Shown: positions 1-9,790 of the stretch, piece after piece
Layout of the letters: each line of letters opens with the position of its first letter
How positions within the stretch are numbered: the stretch's first letter is position 1
Source of the DNA: Flavobacteriales bacterium UBA6772
GTDB taxonomy: Bacteria > Bacteroidota > Bacteroidia > Flavobacteriales > Flavobacteriaceae
NCBI GenBank assembly: GCA_905181765.1
Contig: CAJIYW010000008.1
Location: forward strand, 1 to 64,000
Direction of reading: 5' to 3'
Length of the DNA stretch: 64,000 nucleotides
Notes under the pieces: model-generated
The model's input: only the letters and a program-made list of their open reading frames with translations
The model's database searches: none
What the model was told of the DNA's origin: nothing
Program-made: the position numbers and the translations under genes

Positions 1-663
1 GTTGAGAATACAGGTAATACTACCCTAGCAGCATTAGGTCTTGTAGATACTTTATCAGATATTTCTGGGAATAGTTTAACCCTTACTACAGGTCCAATAT
101 TTTCAGGATCAAATCAGGGATCTACAGACGGTACAATGGCAGTAGGTGAAACAGCAACCTATGTAGCGACCTATGTTATAGATGCGCAAGCTCTAGAAGC
201 AGGTGGTGTTTCAAATACAGTTACTGCTGCAGCAAGTAGCCCAACCGGAACCCAGGTTAGTGATGTGAGTGATGATGGAGATGATACTGATGGGAATACT
301 TCTAATGATCCAACCATTACAGAGTTATATCAAGTACCTGTGGATGCAAATTTTGAAATATTCAATGGGATCACCCCTAATAATGATGGTAATAATGATT
401 ATTTTAAAATAACAGGTATAGAATATTACCCTAATAATAATGTTAAGATTTTTAACCGTTGGGGAGTATTAGTATATGAAACTGAAAATTATGGAATTCT
501 TGGAGGAGCCAACAATTTATTTGTTGGAATATCAGAAGGTAGAATCACTTATAAACAAAGCCAAGAGTTGCCTACAGGAACTTATTTCTATATCATCTCT
601 TTTCAAGATAGTAATCCAGGACAAAGTAGTTATACAGGTTATATATATATAAATAGAGACTAA
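1..663 (+). CDS. C-terminal part of a giant T9SS-secreted adhesin (gliding motility-associated C-terminal domain)
   Basis: The reading frame is open from base 1, so this is the last 220 residues of a larger protein whose start lies outside the window. The first ~110 residues are Thr/Ser/Asn/Asp-rich and resemble the DUF11/DUF7507-type surface repeats of Flavobacteriaceae adhesins (GETATYVATYVI). The last ~100 residues form the type B T9SS sorting domain: GITPNNDGNNDYFKI, then VKIFNRWGVLVYE, then GTYFYII and a final GYIYINRD strand. Such proteins cross the outer membrane through the type IX system and are often SprB-like adhesins. The PorP/SprF gene 47 bp downstream is the usual partner that exports this class. 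The family is clear; the exact role is not. Confidence 0.85.
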   Translation, partial: VENTGNTTLAALGLVDTLSDISGNSLTLTTGPIFSGSNQGSTDGTMAVGETATYVATYVIDAQALEAGGVSNTVTAAASSPTGTQVSDVSDDGDDTDGNTSNDPTITELYQVPVDANFEIFNGITPNNDGNNDYFKITGIEYYPNNNVKIFNRWGVLVYETENYGILGGANNLFVGISEGRITYKQSQELPTGTYFYIISFQDSNPGQSSYTGYIYINRD

Positions 664-710
664 AAATAAATAATAGGATAATTAAAAATCAATTAGCTAA
701 ACCATTTAAA

Positions 711-1652
711 ATGAATATAAATAAATATTATACACTATCAATCGGTCTAATACTATTAGTCTTTAGCGATATATATGCGCAGCAAGACCCACAGTATACG
801 CAGTATATGTATAATACTCAGGTAATTAATCCTGCGTACACATCTGCAAATGATGGATTAAGTTTTGGTTTACTAACTAGAACCCAATGGGTTGGTTTTG
901 ACGGTGCACCAAAAACATCAACATTTACAGTTAGTAATCCATTTTGGATAAAAGAAAAAATGGGAATAGGATTATCTATTGTGCATGATAAAATTGGACC
1001 AGCTATACAGGGTAATTATACTATTGATTATGCCTATACTTTTTACAACGATTACAAATCTAAAATAACCCTTGGTTTAAAAGCTGGAATTAATAGTTTG
1101 AGTGTGGATTTTTCCAGATTAAATATTTATGATCTAGGAGATGTTCAATTTGAAAACAATATCAAAAATCGAATTTCACCTCAAATAGGAGCGGGCGTAT
1201 ATTATAATACGGACCGTTTTTATGCAGGACTTTCTATTCCTAATTTTTTAAGTACTAGGCATTATGACACTAATAATGGCATAGGTGCTGCCTCTGTGGC
1301 TCGCAATAGAATGCATTATTATTTAATTACAGGTTATGTATGGGATATTAACCCAGCTTTAAAATTTAAACCAGCAGCAATGGTTAAAATAGTAAGAGGC
1401 TCACCAATGCAACTTGATTTATCTGCTAACTTTTTGATTAATGAAGCTTTAACACTAGGTGCTGCTTATAGGCTTAGTGCTGCTTTAAGTGGGTTAGTAG
1501 GGTTTCAAGTTTCAGACAGTGTATTTTTAGGATTTGCATATGATTATCAGACAACAGCTCTTCAAGAGTATAGTTCTGGATCCTATGAGCTAATTTTACG
1601 CTTAGATATTTTAAATAAAGTAAAAAGAGTATTAACCCCTAGATTCTTCTAA
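711..1652 (+). CDS. PorP/SprF family type IX secretion system membrane protein
   Basis: 313 residues with an N-terminal signal peptide ending near IYAQQDPQ. Right after it comes the family's hallmark start, QYTQYMYNTQVINPAYTSAND, followed by alternating beta-strand patterns typical of an outer-membrane barrel (GLSFGLLTRTQWVGFDG, IGLSIVHDKIG). Length matches the ~300-residue family norm. SprF-type members are needed for export and attachment of one specific type B-CTD adhesin, usually encoded just upstream, exactly as here. It lies 11 bp before an OmpA-family gene, so the three genes probably form one operon (adhesin-sprF-porE-like). It is likely a dedicated copy rather than the core PorP of the secretion machine. 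Confidence 0.9.
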   Translation: MNINKYYTLSIGLILLVFSDIYAQQDPQYTQYMYNTQVINPAYTSANDGLSFGLLTRTQWVGFDGAPKTSTFTVSNPFWIKEKMGIGLSIVHDKIGPAIQGNYTIDYAYTFYNDYKSKITLGLKAGINSLSVDFSRLNIYDLGDVQFENNIKNRISPQIGAGVYYNTDRFYAGLSIPNFLSTRHYDTNNGIGAASVARNRMHYYLITGYVWDINPALKFKPAAMVKIVRGSPMQLDLSANFLINEALTLGAAYRLSAALSGLVGFQVSDSVFLGFAYDYQTTALQEYSSGSYELILRLDILNKVKRVLTPRFF

Positions 1653-1663
1653 TAGATATAATT

Positions 1664-3898
1664 ATGAACGTAATAAAATTAATTAGTAATTCAAGAAAAC
1701 TTAAAATTACTTTGTCAGTTTGTTTCTTTCTTTTTTCAATAGGGTCAAATGGACAAGGCTCTGTAGATAAACCTGATGAAATCAAGAAGTCAGATGAACT
1801 AGTAATTATTGAAATCGGTAAAACGGAGTTAGATTCGTCAATTGAAAATGATTCTATTTCATCTAGTTTTCTATTTAAACTCAATAAGTTTTTTAATAGT
1901 GGAAAAAAAAGGCTACAGCAAGTTTTTAAATCAAAAAAACCGAAATTTAAAGAGGTTCCATTAAATATATACTCAGCTGCAAAATATTTTGAAAAATATA
2001 ATTATGTGAATGCTCAAAAGTCATATGTTAAATTTGCGGAATCTGGAGATGAATCTATTGATGTTTTAAAGTCACTTGCAGATACTTATTATTTTAATAG
2101 TCAGTATGACAAGGCAGCCGTATGGTATAATAAATTATTAACAAATTATCCAGATCAAATTTCAGCAGAATATTATTTTAAAGCATCACTTAGTTTGAAA
2201 AGTCTAGGTGATTATAAAGGAGCTGATTACATCATGGGTGAATACATAAAAAGAACTGATAAAATTATTATTAGAAATGAATTTAATAGTAATCAGCAGT
2301 ACTTAGATACTATTGAAAAAAATTCAAATATATATAGTATTTCAAGAACATCCATTAATTCTTCTAAATCTGACTTCGGACCTTCGTATTATGGATCTTC
2401 TCAAGTAGTTTTTGCTTCCGCGAATAAAGGAAGTGGTTCAGAAGATTATACTTGGACTGGAGAGCCATTTTTAGATTTGCATATTGCAGATATAGATGTA
2501 AATGGAGATTTGGTAAATAACACTCCTTTTAAAGGAGATATTAATACTAAATTTCACGAGTCGTCAACTACCTTTACTAAGGACTTAAAAACCATGTATT
2601 TTACAAGAAATAATTACTTCAAAGGAGAAGAAAATTGGGATGATGAAAATACTGTTAAATTAAAACTCTATAGAGCTTCTATGCAAGAAGATAATACATG
2701 GGGTAATGTGAAGGAATTACCTTTTAATAGTGATCAATATTCAGTGGCGCACCCTAGTTTAAGTTTAGATGAAAAACGTATTTATTTTTCTTCAGATATG
2801 CCAGGAACTTTTGGTAAATCTGATATTTGGTATGTTGATATTATTGATAAAGAAAACTATGGCCGTCCTGTAAATTTAGGTCCAACTATTAATACTGAAG
2901 AAAGAGAATCCTTTCCATATATTAGTTCGGAAAATGTATTGTATTTTTCTAGTAATGGGTTAATTGGGCTGGGAGGTTTGGATGTTTTTATGACAGTATT
3001 GAATAGCAAAGGGTTCCCAACTGCTACTGCTAATTTAGGAGAACCTGTAAATAGCAGATATGATGATTTTGGATTAATAATTAACCCTGAAATTAATAGA
3101 GGATACCTTTCTTCAAATCGAGATGGCTTTGATGGAAGTTCATCAGATGAAATATATACATTTTTTGAAGATATTTGTTTGGTTAGTCTTTCTGGAGTAG
3201 TAACAGATATTAGAACAGGGGTTCTGATTCCTGGGTCAAAAGTTCAATTAATTGGGGAAGATTTAGAAGTAATAGCAGAACAAATTGTGGGAGCAGATGC
3301 GCGGTATAATTTTAAAAAAGATATAATCGATTGCTCTATACAATATAAAATAACTGGTGGAAATGGAAAAGCGTATAAACCTGCCTCCAAAGATTTAACT
3401 ACTCCGTCAATATCACAAGACATAATAGTTGACTTAGCGCTAGATTGGGCAACAGAATGTGCGCCAAATGATTTAGGCTGTATATTAAAGCTTAAGCCTT
3501 TGTATTTTGATTTTGATAAATCCTTTATTCGTAGAGATGCAGCAGTAGAATTACAAAAAGTTTTAGAAGCAATGATTGAATACCCAGAAATGATAATAAG
3601 TTTTGAATCCCACACTGATTCAAGAGGGAATGATATATATAATAAAAATCTGTCAGAGCGCAGAGCTAAATCAACCCGAGGATGGTTACTAGATAGAGGG
3701 ATCTCCCCTGAGCGCCTTACAGCAAGTGGTTTTGGAGAGTCTCAGCTATTAAATCAATGCGCTAATGGCGTGCGATGTTCTGAGGAAGAGCACCAACAAA
3801 ATAGAAGATCATTTTTTAGAATTATTTACAGGAATTATAAATTCAATATTGATGCTTCAGGGACTGGTTCAACTTTGAAAAAAGTTGACGATAATTAA
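1664..3898 (+). CDS. OmpA family protein with TPR, PD40 propeller and carboxypeptidase-regulatory-like domain (PorE-like)
   Basis: 744 residues. Order: signal peptide (ends near GSNGQ), tetratricopeptide-like helices (~95-200, e.g. NAQKSYVKFAESGD), a WD40-like PD40 beta-propeller (~230-500; repeated blades such as HPSLSLDEKRIYFSSD and ISSENVLYFSSNG), a carboxypeptidase-regulatory-like Ig fold (~510-590), and a C-terminal OmpA peptidoglycan-binding domain (~615-735) with LYFDFDKSFIR and SHTDSRGNDIYNKNLSERRA. This architecture matches PorE of T9SS, which anchors the secretion/gliding apparatus to peptidoglycan. As the third gene behind adhesin and SprF it probably serves that specific adhesin. 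No key domain is missing. Confidence 0.88.
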   Translation: MNVIKLISNSRKLKITLSVCFFLFSIGSNGQGSVDKPDEIKKSDELVIIEIGKTELDSSIENDSISSSFLFKLNKFFNSGKKRLQQVFKSKKPKFKEVPLNIYSAAKYFEKYNYVNAQKSYVKFAESGDESIDVLKSLADTYYFNSQYDKAAVWYNKLLTNYPDQISAEYYFKASLSLKSLGDYKGADYIMGEYIKRTDKIIIRNEFNSNQQYLDTIEKNSNIYSISRTSINSSKSDFGPSYYGSSQVVFASANKGSGSEDYTWTGEPFLDLHIADIDVNGDLVNNTPFKGDINTKFHESSTTFTKDLKTMYFTRNNYFKGEENWDDENTVKLKLYRASMQEDNTWGNVKELPFNSDQYSVAHPSLSLDEKRIYFSSDMPGTFGKSDIWYVDIIDKENYGRPVNLGPTINTEERESFPYISSENVLYFSSNGLIGLGGLDVFMTVLNSKGFPTATANLGEPVNSRYDDFGLIINPEINRGYLSSNRDGFDGSSSDEIYTFFEDICLVSLSGVVTDIRTGVLIPGSKVQLIGEDLEVIAEQIVGADARYNFKKDIIDCSIQYKITGGNGKAYKPASKDLTTPSISQDIIVDLALDWATECAPNDLGCILKLKPLYFDFDKSFIRRDAAVELQKVLEAMIEYPEMIISFESHTDSRGNDIYNKNLSERRAKSTRGWLLDRGISPERLTASGFGESQLLNQCANGVRCSEEEHQQNRRSFFRIIYRNYKFNIDASGTGSTLKKVDDN

Positions 3899-4073
3899 TT
3901 AGTAGTCAATTTTTAGGTAAACTGTGTTATTAGAAAATTTAATCTACTAACTTGTGGTTTAGAAATCGCTGAATTAAAGGAAGAAGATATACCTATGATT
4001 TAGTTTTTCTAATAATCCCACAACAATCATAAAACAATAATTCATTTATCATTTCAAATACGTGTTTTGTATT

Positions 4074-5102
4074 TCATTGTAATATGAGCCTCTTATATTT
4101 ATCTAGTTCTTTTAAAGCAATTCCTGTTCCACGAACTACAGCTTTTAAAGGATCTTCTGCAACATAAACAGGTAAGTCTGTTTTTCTAGAAAGTCTTTTA
4201 TCTAAACCTCTTAACATAGAACCACCTCCCGCTAAATAAATACCTGTATTGTAAATATCTGCTGCCAATTCTGGCGGAGTCTTAGATAATGTTTCCATAA
4301 CCGCATCTTCTATTCTTAAAATAGACTTATCTAAGGCTTTTGCAATTTCTCTATAAGAAACTTGCACTTGCTTTGGCTTACCACTTAACAAGTCTCTACC
4401 TTGAACCAACATGTCATCTGGCGGAGTTTCTAAATCTTCTGTAGCTGCACCAATAGTAATTTTTATTTTCTCTGCAGTAGTTTCCCCAACATGCAGGTTG
4501 TGCTGTGCGCGCATATAATACATAATATCATTTGTAAATAAGTCTCCAGCTACTTTTACAGATTGATCACAAACAATACCAGCCAATGCAATAACAGCAA
4601 TTTCTGTTGTACCACCACCAATATCTATAATCATATTCCCCTTTGGCTCCATAATATCTATACCAACACCAATTGCAGCTGCCATAGGCTCATAGATTAA
4701 ATAGATTTCTTTAGCATTCATGTGTTTCGCAGAATCCCTTACAGCACGTTTTTCTACTTCTGTAATTCCAGACGGAATACAAATAACCATTCTTAGTGCG
4801 GGTGGAAATAACTTCTTTTTAATTGATGGAATCTGTTTTACAAATTCTTTAATCATTTCTTCTGAAGCTTGAAAATCTGCAATAACGCCATCTTTTAATG
4901 GACGGATTGTTTTGATATTTTCATGGGTTTTTCCTTGCATCAAGTTGGCTTCTTTACCAATTGCAATAATTTTACCTGTAGTTCTGTCTCTTGCTACAAT
5001 TGAAGGACTATCAATAACCACTTTTCCTTTGTGAATTATTAATGTATTTGCGGTTCCTAAATCGATCGCAATATCTTCGGTCATAAAATCAAAAAAACCC
5101 AT
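4074..5102 (-). CDS. mreB: Rod shape-determining protein MreB
   Basis: 342 residues, normal MreB length. Actin-fold landmarks are present: phosphate-1 loop DLGTANT (~14-20), RPLKDGVIADF, IYEPMAAAIG, phosphate-2 loop DIGGGTTEIAV (~160) and adenosine loop AGGGSMLRG (~290). MreB forms membrane-associated filaments that guide lateral wall synthesis. Its setting is unusual: mreC, mreD, pbp2 and rodA do not follow (an OmpA gene converges from the other side), and it starts 9 bp after a 98-residue secreted protein rather than behind purH. It could be a second mreB copy or the result of a rearrangement; the sequence alone cannot tell. Confidence 0.93.
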   Translation of the reverse strand: MGFFDFMTEDIAIDLGTANTLIIHKGKVVIDSPSIVARDRTTGKIIAIGKEANLMQGKTHENIKTIRPLKDGVIADFQASEEMIKEFVKQIPSIKKKLFPPALRMVICIPSGITEVEKRAVRDSAKHMNAKEIYLIYEPMAAAIGVGIDIMEPKGNMIIDIGGGTTEIAVIALAGIVCDQSVKVAGDLFTNDIMYYMRAQHNLHVGETTAEKIKITIGAATEDLETPPDDMLVQGRDLLSGKPKQVQVSYREIAKALDKSILRIEDAVMETLSKTPPELAADIYNTGIYLAGGGSMLRGLDKRLSRKTDLPVYVAEDPLKAVVRGTGIALKELDKYKRLILQ

Positions 5103-5111
5103 AAAATATTT

Positions 5112-5408
5112 TTAGTGTATCATTTTTACTCGTGTCTTACAAAGTGTGGCACCTCCTCCAATTGAAATTTCCTGATAGCTTATTAGATTTTGGTTTGGAT
5201 TCACAAAATAGTCTTTGGCTATAGAATCTGTAATAAAACGAATGATTTCGTCTTTAATCCTTGAACTATTAATTTTAAAAACAAAGTTCTTTTTAAGGGT
5301 ATAAATATCAGTTAATGAACATTCATTTGTGTTTGTCTTGAATCTAATTTCCTGACCAAATATGAAAGTTGGAAATAAGAATAGTATACACGTTAAATAT
5401 TTTATCAT
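5112..5408 (-). CDS. Small secreted protein of unknown function upstream of mreB
   Basis: 98 residues with a clear signal peptide (lysine, then a Leu/Phe-rich core, cleavage near IFGQ-EIRF). The mature part of ~78 residues has two cysteines (NECSL and TLCKT) and a short charged end; I recognise no family. It is tightly packed in a minus-strand operon: its ATG overlaps the stop of a tiny membrane-protein frame (ATGA), and mreB starts 9 bp after its stop. A periplasmic or surface role is implied by the signal peptide only. Confidence 0.6.
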   Translation of the reverse strand: MIKYLTCILFLFPTFIFGQEIRFKTNTNECSLTDIYTLKKNFVFKINSSRIKDEIIRFITDSIAKDYFVNPNQNLISYQEISIGGGATLCKTRVKMIH

Positions 5409-5521
5409 AATTCTTTTATTAAATTATAATTACCGTCTAGGAATGGAGCTTTTTTAAATTCATAAATTATTCCAATCCATACTAATATGAATACTATTCC
5501 TGCTATTGTTAATACCACCAC
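5405..5521 (-). CDS. Predicted 38-residue single-pass membrane protein
   Basis: Very short frame with a GTG start (5521). It encodes one hydrophobic helix (VVLTIAGIVFILVWIGII) followed by a charged tail that begins YEFKKAPFLDGN. Its TGA overlaps the ATG of the next gene (ATGA), the usual mark of translational coupling, which is the main reason to believe it. A codon-level comparison in related genomes would settle whether it is real. Function unknown. Confidence 0.4.
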   Translation of the reverse strand: MVVLTIAGIVFILVWIGIIYEFKKAPFLDGNYNLIKEL

Positions 5522-5680
5522 GTTTGTATGTTATGTTAAATATATTTCCATTTTATTGTTTTTTGAATGGTCTTATAAATTTAGGTGATTAATGTTAATT
5601 AAATATATATGTATACACTGCAAATACACTGCAAATAGGAGTAACTAAGATTCAAGTGCAAGATTAATTTGTAATTTATT

Positions 5681-5688
5681 TAGTTTTG
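5681..5688 (+). promoter_or_regulatory. Candidate Bacteroidota -7 box ahead of the beta-helix gene
   Basis: TAGTTTTG matches the TAnnTTTG consensus of the main Bacteroidota sigma factor. It lies ~25 bp before the apparent N-terminus of the secreted beta-helix protein. I see no good -33 TTG at the ideal spacing, so this is a weak call. Confidence 0.3.
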
Positions 5689-5712
5689 TGATTAGTCCCT
5701 TAAACATTAAGT

Positions 5713-8700
5713 ATCATCAATAATTATAAATTATTTTTTGTCTTATTTTTCATCTCTTTAAGCTCTTTTGCTAATAGATATTACGTAGATTCTTCTTCAG
5801 GAAGCGACTCAAATAATGGATCTATTTCTTCGCCATGGGGAACAATTGCATATGCTGTTAATCAGTTATCTGCTGGAGACATTTTATATGTTAGAGAAGG
5901 GACTTATAAAGAAACAATTACAATAGATAAGGTTGGCAGCTCTGGGAATGAAATCACAATAGAGGCGTATCAATCAGAGATTGTAACCATTGATGGAACA
6001 GTAGATGTTACAGGGACTTGGAGTACTTATGGCGCGGTATCGGGGGCCTACCAATTAGCCTACACAACTGATATCACCCAATTATTTGTGGATGATTTAC
6101 AAATGGTAAATGCACGCTGGCCAAATGCGCAGTTTAATGACGATTCTATTTTTTCCCATGACAACTGGGCGCAAGGAGATGAAAATACTAATTCTAGTGG
6201 AACTCCTAATGACTTAAGCATAGCGGGCTCTTTAGTAATTGATGAAACTGTATCAAACCCTTCCCCGTTGGATTTAAATAATTCCATTGGAATATTAAAT
6301 ATTGGATCTTTTAAAACGGAAAGTGTTAAAATAACGAGTCATACCCAAAATGCTTCTAGTAATGATGTAATAACATATACCCATGACACGTCTAGTGCGG
6401 ATGATGATGATTATCAATCGACCTACAAAGACAAGCATCACTATTATTTCTTTGAAGGAAAAGTAAACTTCTTGGATGTCAACAACGAATGGTTTAATGA
6501 CACTGTTAATAATATACTTTATCTATTTCCAGATGATGGACTAGATCCATCAAGTAGATCCATCAAGGGGAAAACAACGGATCATGCAATCACTTTTTCG
6601 GGTGCCAGCTATATAAATTTTAAAAAAATTAATTTTTTTGCAACTACCTTAAAATTAGAAAATTCAGATTATATAACTATTGAGGAATGTAATTTTTATT
6701 ATCCAAGTACATCGAGTAGAATGCTAGGGCTAACAAGTGGTTTAGGGATGCCTAATGTCACTTCTTTAGATAATAGTTCAGACAATAATACTATTAAAAA
6801 ATGTCTTTTTGAAAACACAGAAGGTGAAGCGCTAAGGATTAAAGGAGATAACAATACAGTGGAAAATAATTATTTTCATCATATAGATTGGAGCGCTTCT
6901 AATACCGCAGGCTTAATGGTCACGATTTATACAACAGGAAACAGCAACACATTTACTAAAAATACTATTCATACCACTGGTGCCTCTGCAACGATTCTAC
7001 CTGGCAGGTACTCTGAAGTTTCCTACAACAAAGTATCTAATACGGGTCTTTTACAGTCCGATGGAGCGGTCTTTCAAGGAACAAAAAATTACGTAGAAGA
7101 TAGTGACGTGCATCATAATTGGATATTTGACACAACCAAGTATGCTCTTCGTTTTGATGCCCCTGGAGGGTCTGCTGGCGAGGCTGGTCACTATGGTCAA
7201 ATGCACCATAATTATATATATAATGCCAAGGGAATGATGGTTAAAGGAAATCATCATTATATAAGCCATAATACCGTATTTAACACTGTTAGCGGTAATG
7301 GTATTATTATTTTAGGCGAAGACGGTTCTAATACAGGAACTGATGTTCAAAATAATCTAGTGGATAAAATGAGCGCTCACCGTTCAGGAACACTAGCGGC
7401 CTATCCTTTACCAAGTATTTTTACCGATAACTCCAATGACTCCGATGACGGATCTGCTAGTAATAATAGAAACGGATACACTTATTCTAGTGACAACATA
7501 TCCTCCTTAATTAACACTGCAACAGGAATGCCTCTTTCAACATCCTCGGTTTTATTAAACATGGGTATTGCTATTGACACAGATTCGATACCTCATACTA
7601 CAGTTGGGAGTGCCCCAGATATTGGAGCTTATGAATATGGTGGAACTGCATGGACTGCTGGGGTAGATTGGGCTCCAAAATTCCACACGACTATTTGGAA
7701 AAAAAGTGCAGCTTCAACAGATTGGAACACAGCTTCTAATTGGTCTACAGGAGCTGTTCCTACTATGGATGTAAATGTCATTATACCAACTGGAGCTACA
7801 AATTATCCTGTTATTTCATCATCTGGAGCTGTAGCTAGAAATATAACAGTAAATTCTTCGGCCGCGTTCACTATAAACGAAACAGGTTCAGTCACTATAT
7901 CTGGGAATTTTTCCAATAGTGGAACGGTCACCTTAAACTCTGATGCAGACGAGTTTTCTTCCATTATAATTAGTGGTACTGTTTCAGGAAATATTGTTTA
8001 CAATAGATTTGTTAACCAAGCTGGAAGTGGTGAATGGGACTTAATTGGGTCTCCGTTAGATGCGCAATCAATTAGTTCTTTTGCTTCTACAAATACTGCA
8101 GGAACAGCGACTCTAGCTACTAGCGGTAGCTATTATGCATTAGGAACTTATGACAGTAGTGATGATACCTGGACAAACTACACTATTTCTAGTGTTAGTA
8201 GCGCAGGAAACTTTGATATTGGGAAAGGGTACCAAGCAGGTAGCGTTAGTGGCGGTTCAGGTCTTCTTAAGTTTACGGGTACAGCCGCCGTTGCCGACCA
8301 ATTACAAGCAGTTCAAAGTTATGCTGATTTTGGAGGGAAGCGTTGGAATTTAATAGCCAATCCGTATCCGTCGTATATAAATGCAAATAGCAACGCTAAT
8401 TTTACTAATAATTTCTTAACGGTTAATACATTGTTAATAGGTAGTGGTATTTACCTAGCAATTTATGGATGGGAGTCTGATGTTAATGGTGATAATGTTG
8501 GGAGTTATAAAGCCATTAACCATACCACGGCTGCAACTTACATAGCCCCAGGTCAAGGGTTTTTTATAGCAGCAGCTAGCAGCAGTTCAGCCAATATAAG
8601 TTTCACTAGAGAAATGCGAACCACCACCGGAGGGGATGATTTTATTGCAAACCGTACTATGAATCCAAACAGTGTAGAGTTTTTATTAAAACTATATAAA

Positions 8701-9358
8701 GGGAAAACTCTTATTGATAATACCCGTTTTTACTTTGACACGAGTTTAACTCTAGGAATGGACTCAGGCTATGATGCAGGGGCCTTTGATCAAAACTCTA
8801 GTATAATGTCTCGACTTGTTGAACAAGATGAAGGAATTGGTTTAGCAATTAATGCAATGGGCTCAGAGGCTTTAAGCGGAGTTAGTATCCCATTAGAAGT
8901 AAATCAGCATATCTAACGTTCCTTTTAGAATCAGCTTAGAAGACTCAACCATAGCATCAGACGTTGAAGTACAACTTGAAGACCGTCTTTTAGAGACGCT
9001 AACGCTTTTAAATGATGAAGACTTCACCCTTACTGCTGTGGAGAATTTAAGCGGTATAGGGCGCTTTTATTTACACCTTGGAAATGTGACTCTGGGAGAA
9101 GATAGCTTTGCAAATAGCTTTGCCTCAATTTACAAAGGAATCAATGATGATTATATCACTATTGAAGGGCTTCCAAATAGCTCAAAAAACAATGTAAAAA
9201 TATACAACTTGTTAGGACAGTTAGTTGCTAATAAGCTTTTAAATCCGAACCAAATAAAACAAACGGTTACTACCAAAGGATTTCCTTCAGGAGTTTATGC
9301 GGTTGAGTTACAAATAGGACATTCAATAGTAACTAAAAAAATTATAGTTAGATATTAA
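5713..9358 (+). CDS. Secreted right-handed parallel beta-helix protein with T9SS type A sorting domain (frameshifted, no standard start codon)
   Basis: About 1,210 residues once repaired. A signal peptide (KLFFVLFFISLSSFAN) is followed by a DUF1565-like opening (SSPWGTIAYAVNQLSAGDILYVREGTY in outline), an ARWPN motif seen in many beta-helix carbohydrate-acting proteins, then Asn-rich helix rungs (NNTVENNYFHH, NTFTKNTIH), beta-sandwich regions, and a C-terminal type A sorting domain (VKIYNLLGQLV ... GVYAVEL ... KKIIVRY). The frame opens after a stop at 5701-5703 but no ATG, GTG or TTG precedes the signal peptide; an ATC at 5716 sits where ATG is expected. One extra base near 8911 moves the frame from 1 to 2, leaving the sorting domain in a separate frame. 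Both oddities fit sequence error. A polysaccharide-related role is plausible but unproven. Confidence 0.75.
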
Positions 9359-9528
9359 TGAAGGAAGAATCTACAGAAAATAAAGACCTAGTTTCTAGAA
9401 AAGAAGCTTTTAAAAAAATGGGTAAATATGCTGCATTAACTGCCATAGGAACTTTCATCTTATTAAGCCCAAAGAAAGCTCAGGCTGAATCTCCTTCACA
9501 CCCAGGAAGTGGTGGTGGAGTTTTCTAA
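9358..9528 (+). CDS. 56-residue Tat-like small protein coupled to the beta-helix gene
   Basis: The ATG overlaps the preceding stop (TAATG), so translation is probably coupled. The protein has an acidic start, then SRKEAFKKMGKYAALT, a hydrophobic run (AIGTFILL), a possible cleavage site at KAQAES, and a Gly-rich end, GSGGGVF. The SRK-x-x-F-K-K pattern before a modest hydrophobic stretch resembles a twin-arginine (Tat) signal with Arg-Lys in place of Arg-Arg. Only about 15 residues would remain after cleavage. I know of no named family. Function unknown. Confidence 0.6.
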   Translation: MKEESTENKDLVSRKEAFKKMGKYAALTAIGTFILLSPKKAQAESPSHPGSGGGVF

Positions 9529-9697
9529 AATCCTATGCGCTAAAAGCGGCAGTGAGGTTGCAAAAGTTTATTATAAAGAAAAAAACCTACAAAGAATAGT
9601 AGATTACTGCGAAAAAGACACCGTTGCTGTTGCGCAAGTGCTATTAAGGTTCAATAATCAAGCCTTATTAAAAGAGTCAGATATTGTAAGCGTTTAA
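9527..9697 (+). pseudogene. 3' remnant of a 3'-5' exonuclease (PolB-like RNase H fold)
   Basis: About 56 residues resembling the extreme C-terminus of the predicted PolB-like 3'-5' exonucleases: GSEVAKVYYKEKNL, then RIVDYCEKDTVAVAQVLLRF, where the YCEKD block carries the last catalytic Asp. All upstream domains are absent; the similarity begins right where the 56-residue gene ends. No start codon suits it. Its stop overlaps that of another truncated gene on the minus strand. Seen: a gene tail without a body. Inferred: deletion, insertion or an assembly join at ~9527. Confidence 0.6.
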
Positions 9698-9780
9698 TCT
9701 TCTAATTTCATAGTAAGCTCTAACCAACGCTCTTCTTTCTCTTCTATACCTTCTATGGTTTCTTGTAGTTCTTTAGGTTT
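9694..9780 (-). pseudogene. 3' remnant resembling the C-terminus of an ABC-F ATPase (Uup-like)
   Basis: Reading the minus strand gives about 28 residues, ELQETIEGIEEKEERWLEL and a closing KLED, before a stop; an in-frame stop lies just upstream. The pattern matches the coiled-coil end of Uup/ABC-F ATPases of Flavobacteriia. The stop codon overlaps that of the exonuclease remnant, as if a convergent gene pair had been cut on both sides. Moderate confidence in the family because the piece is short. Confidence 0.4.
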
Positions 9781-9790
9781 TTATTCTAAA

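Noticed and set aside
1639..1884. Minus-strand frame opposite the OmpA gene start
   Set aside because: Lies inside a well-supported gene in another frame; composition is that of a shadow.
3900..4073. Possible gene tail ending GLEIAELKEEDIPMI in the mreB-OmpA gap
   Set aside because: About 24 codons with no recognisable family; too weak to call.
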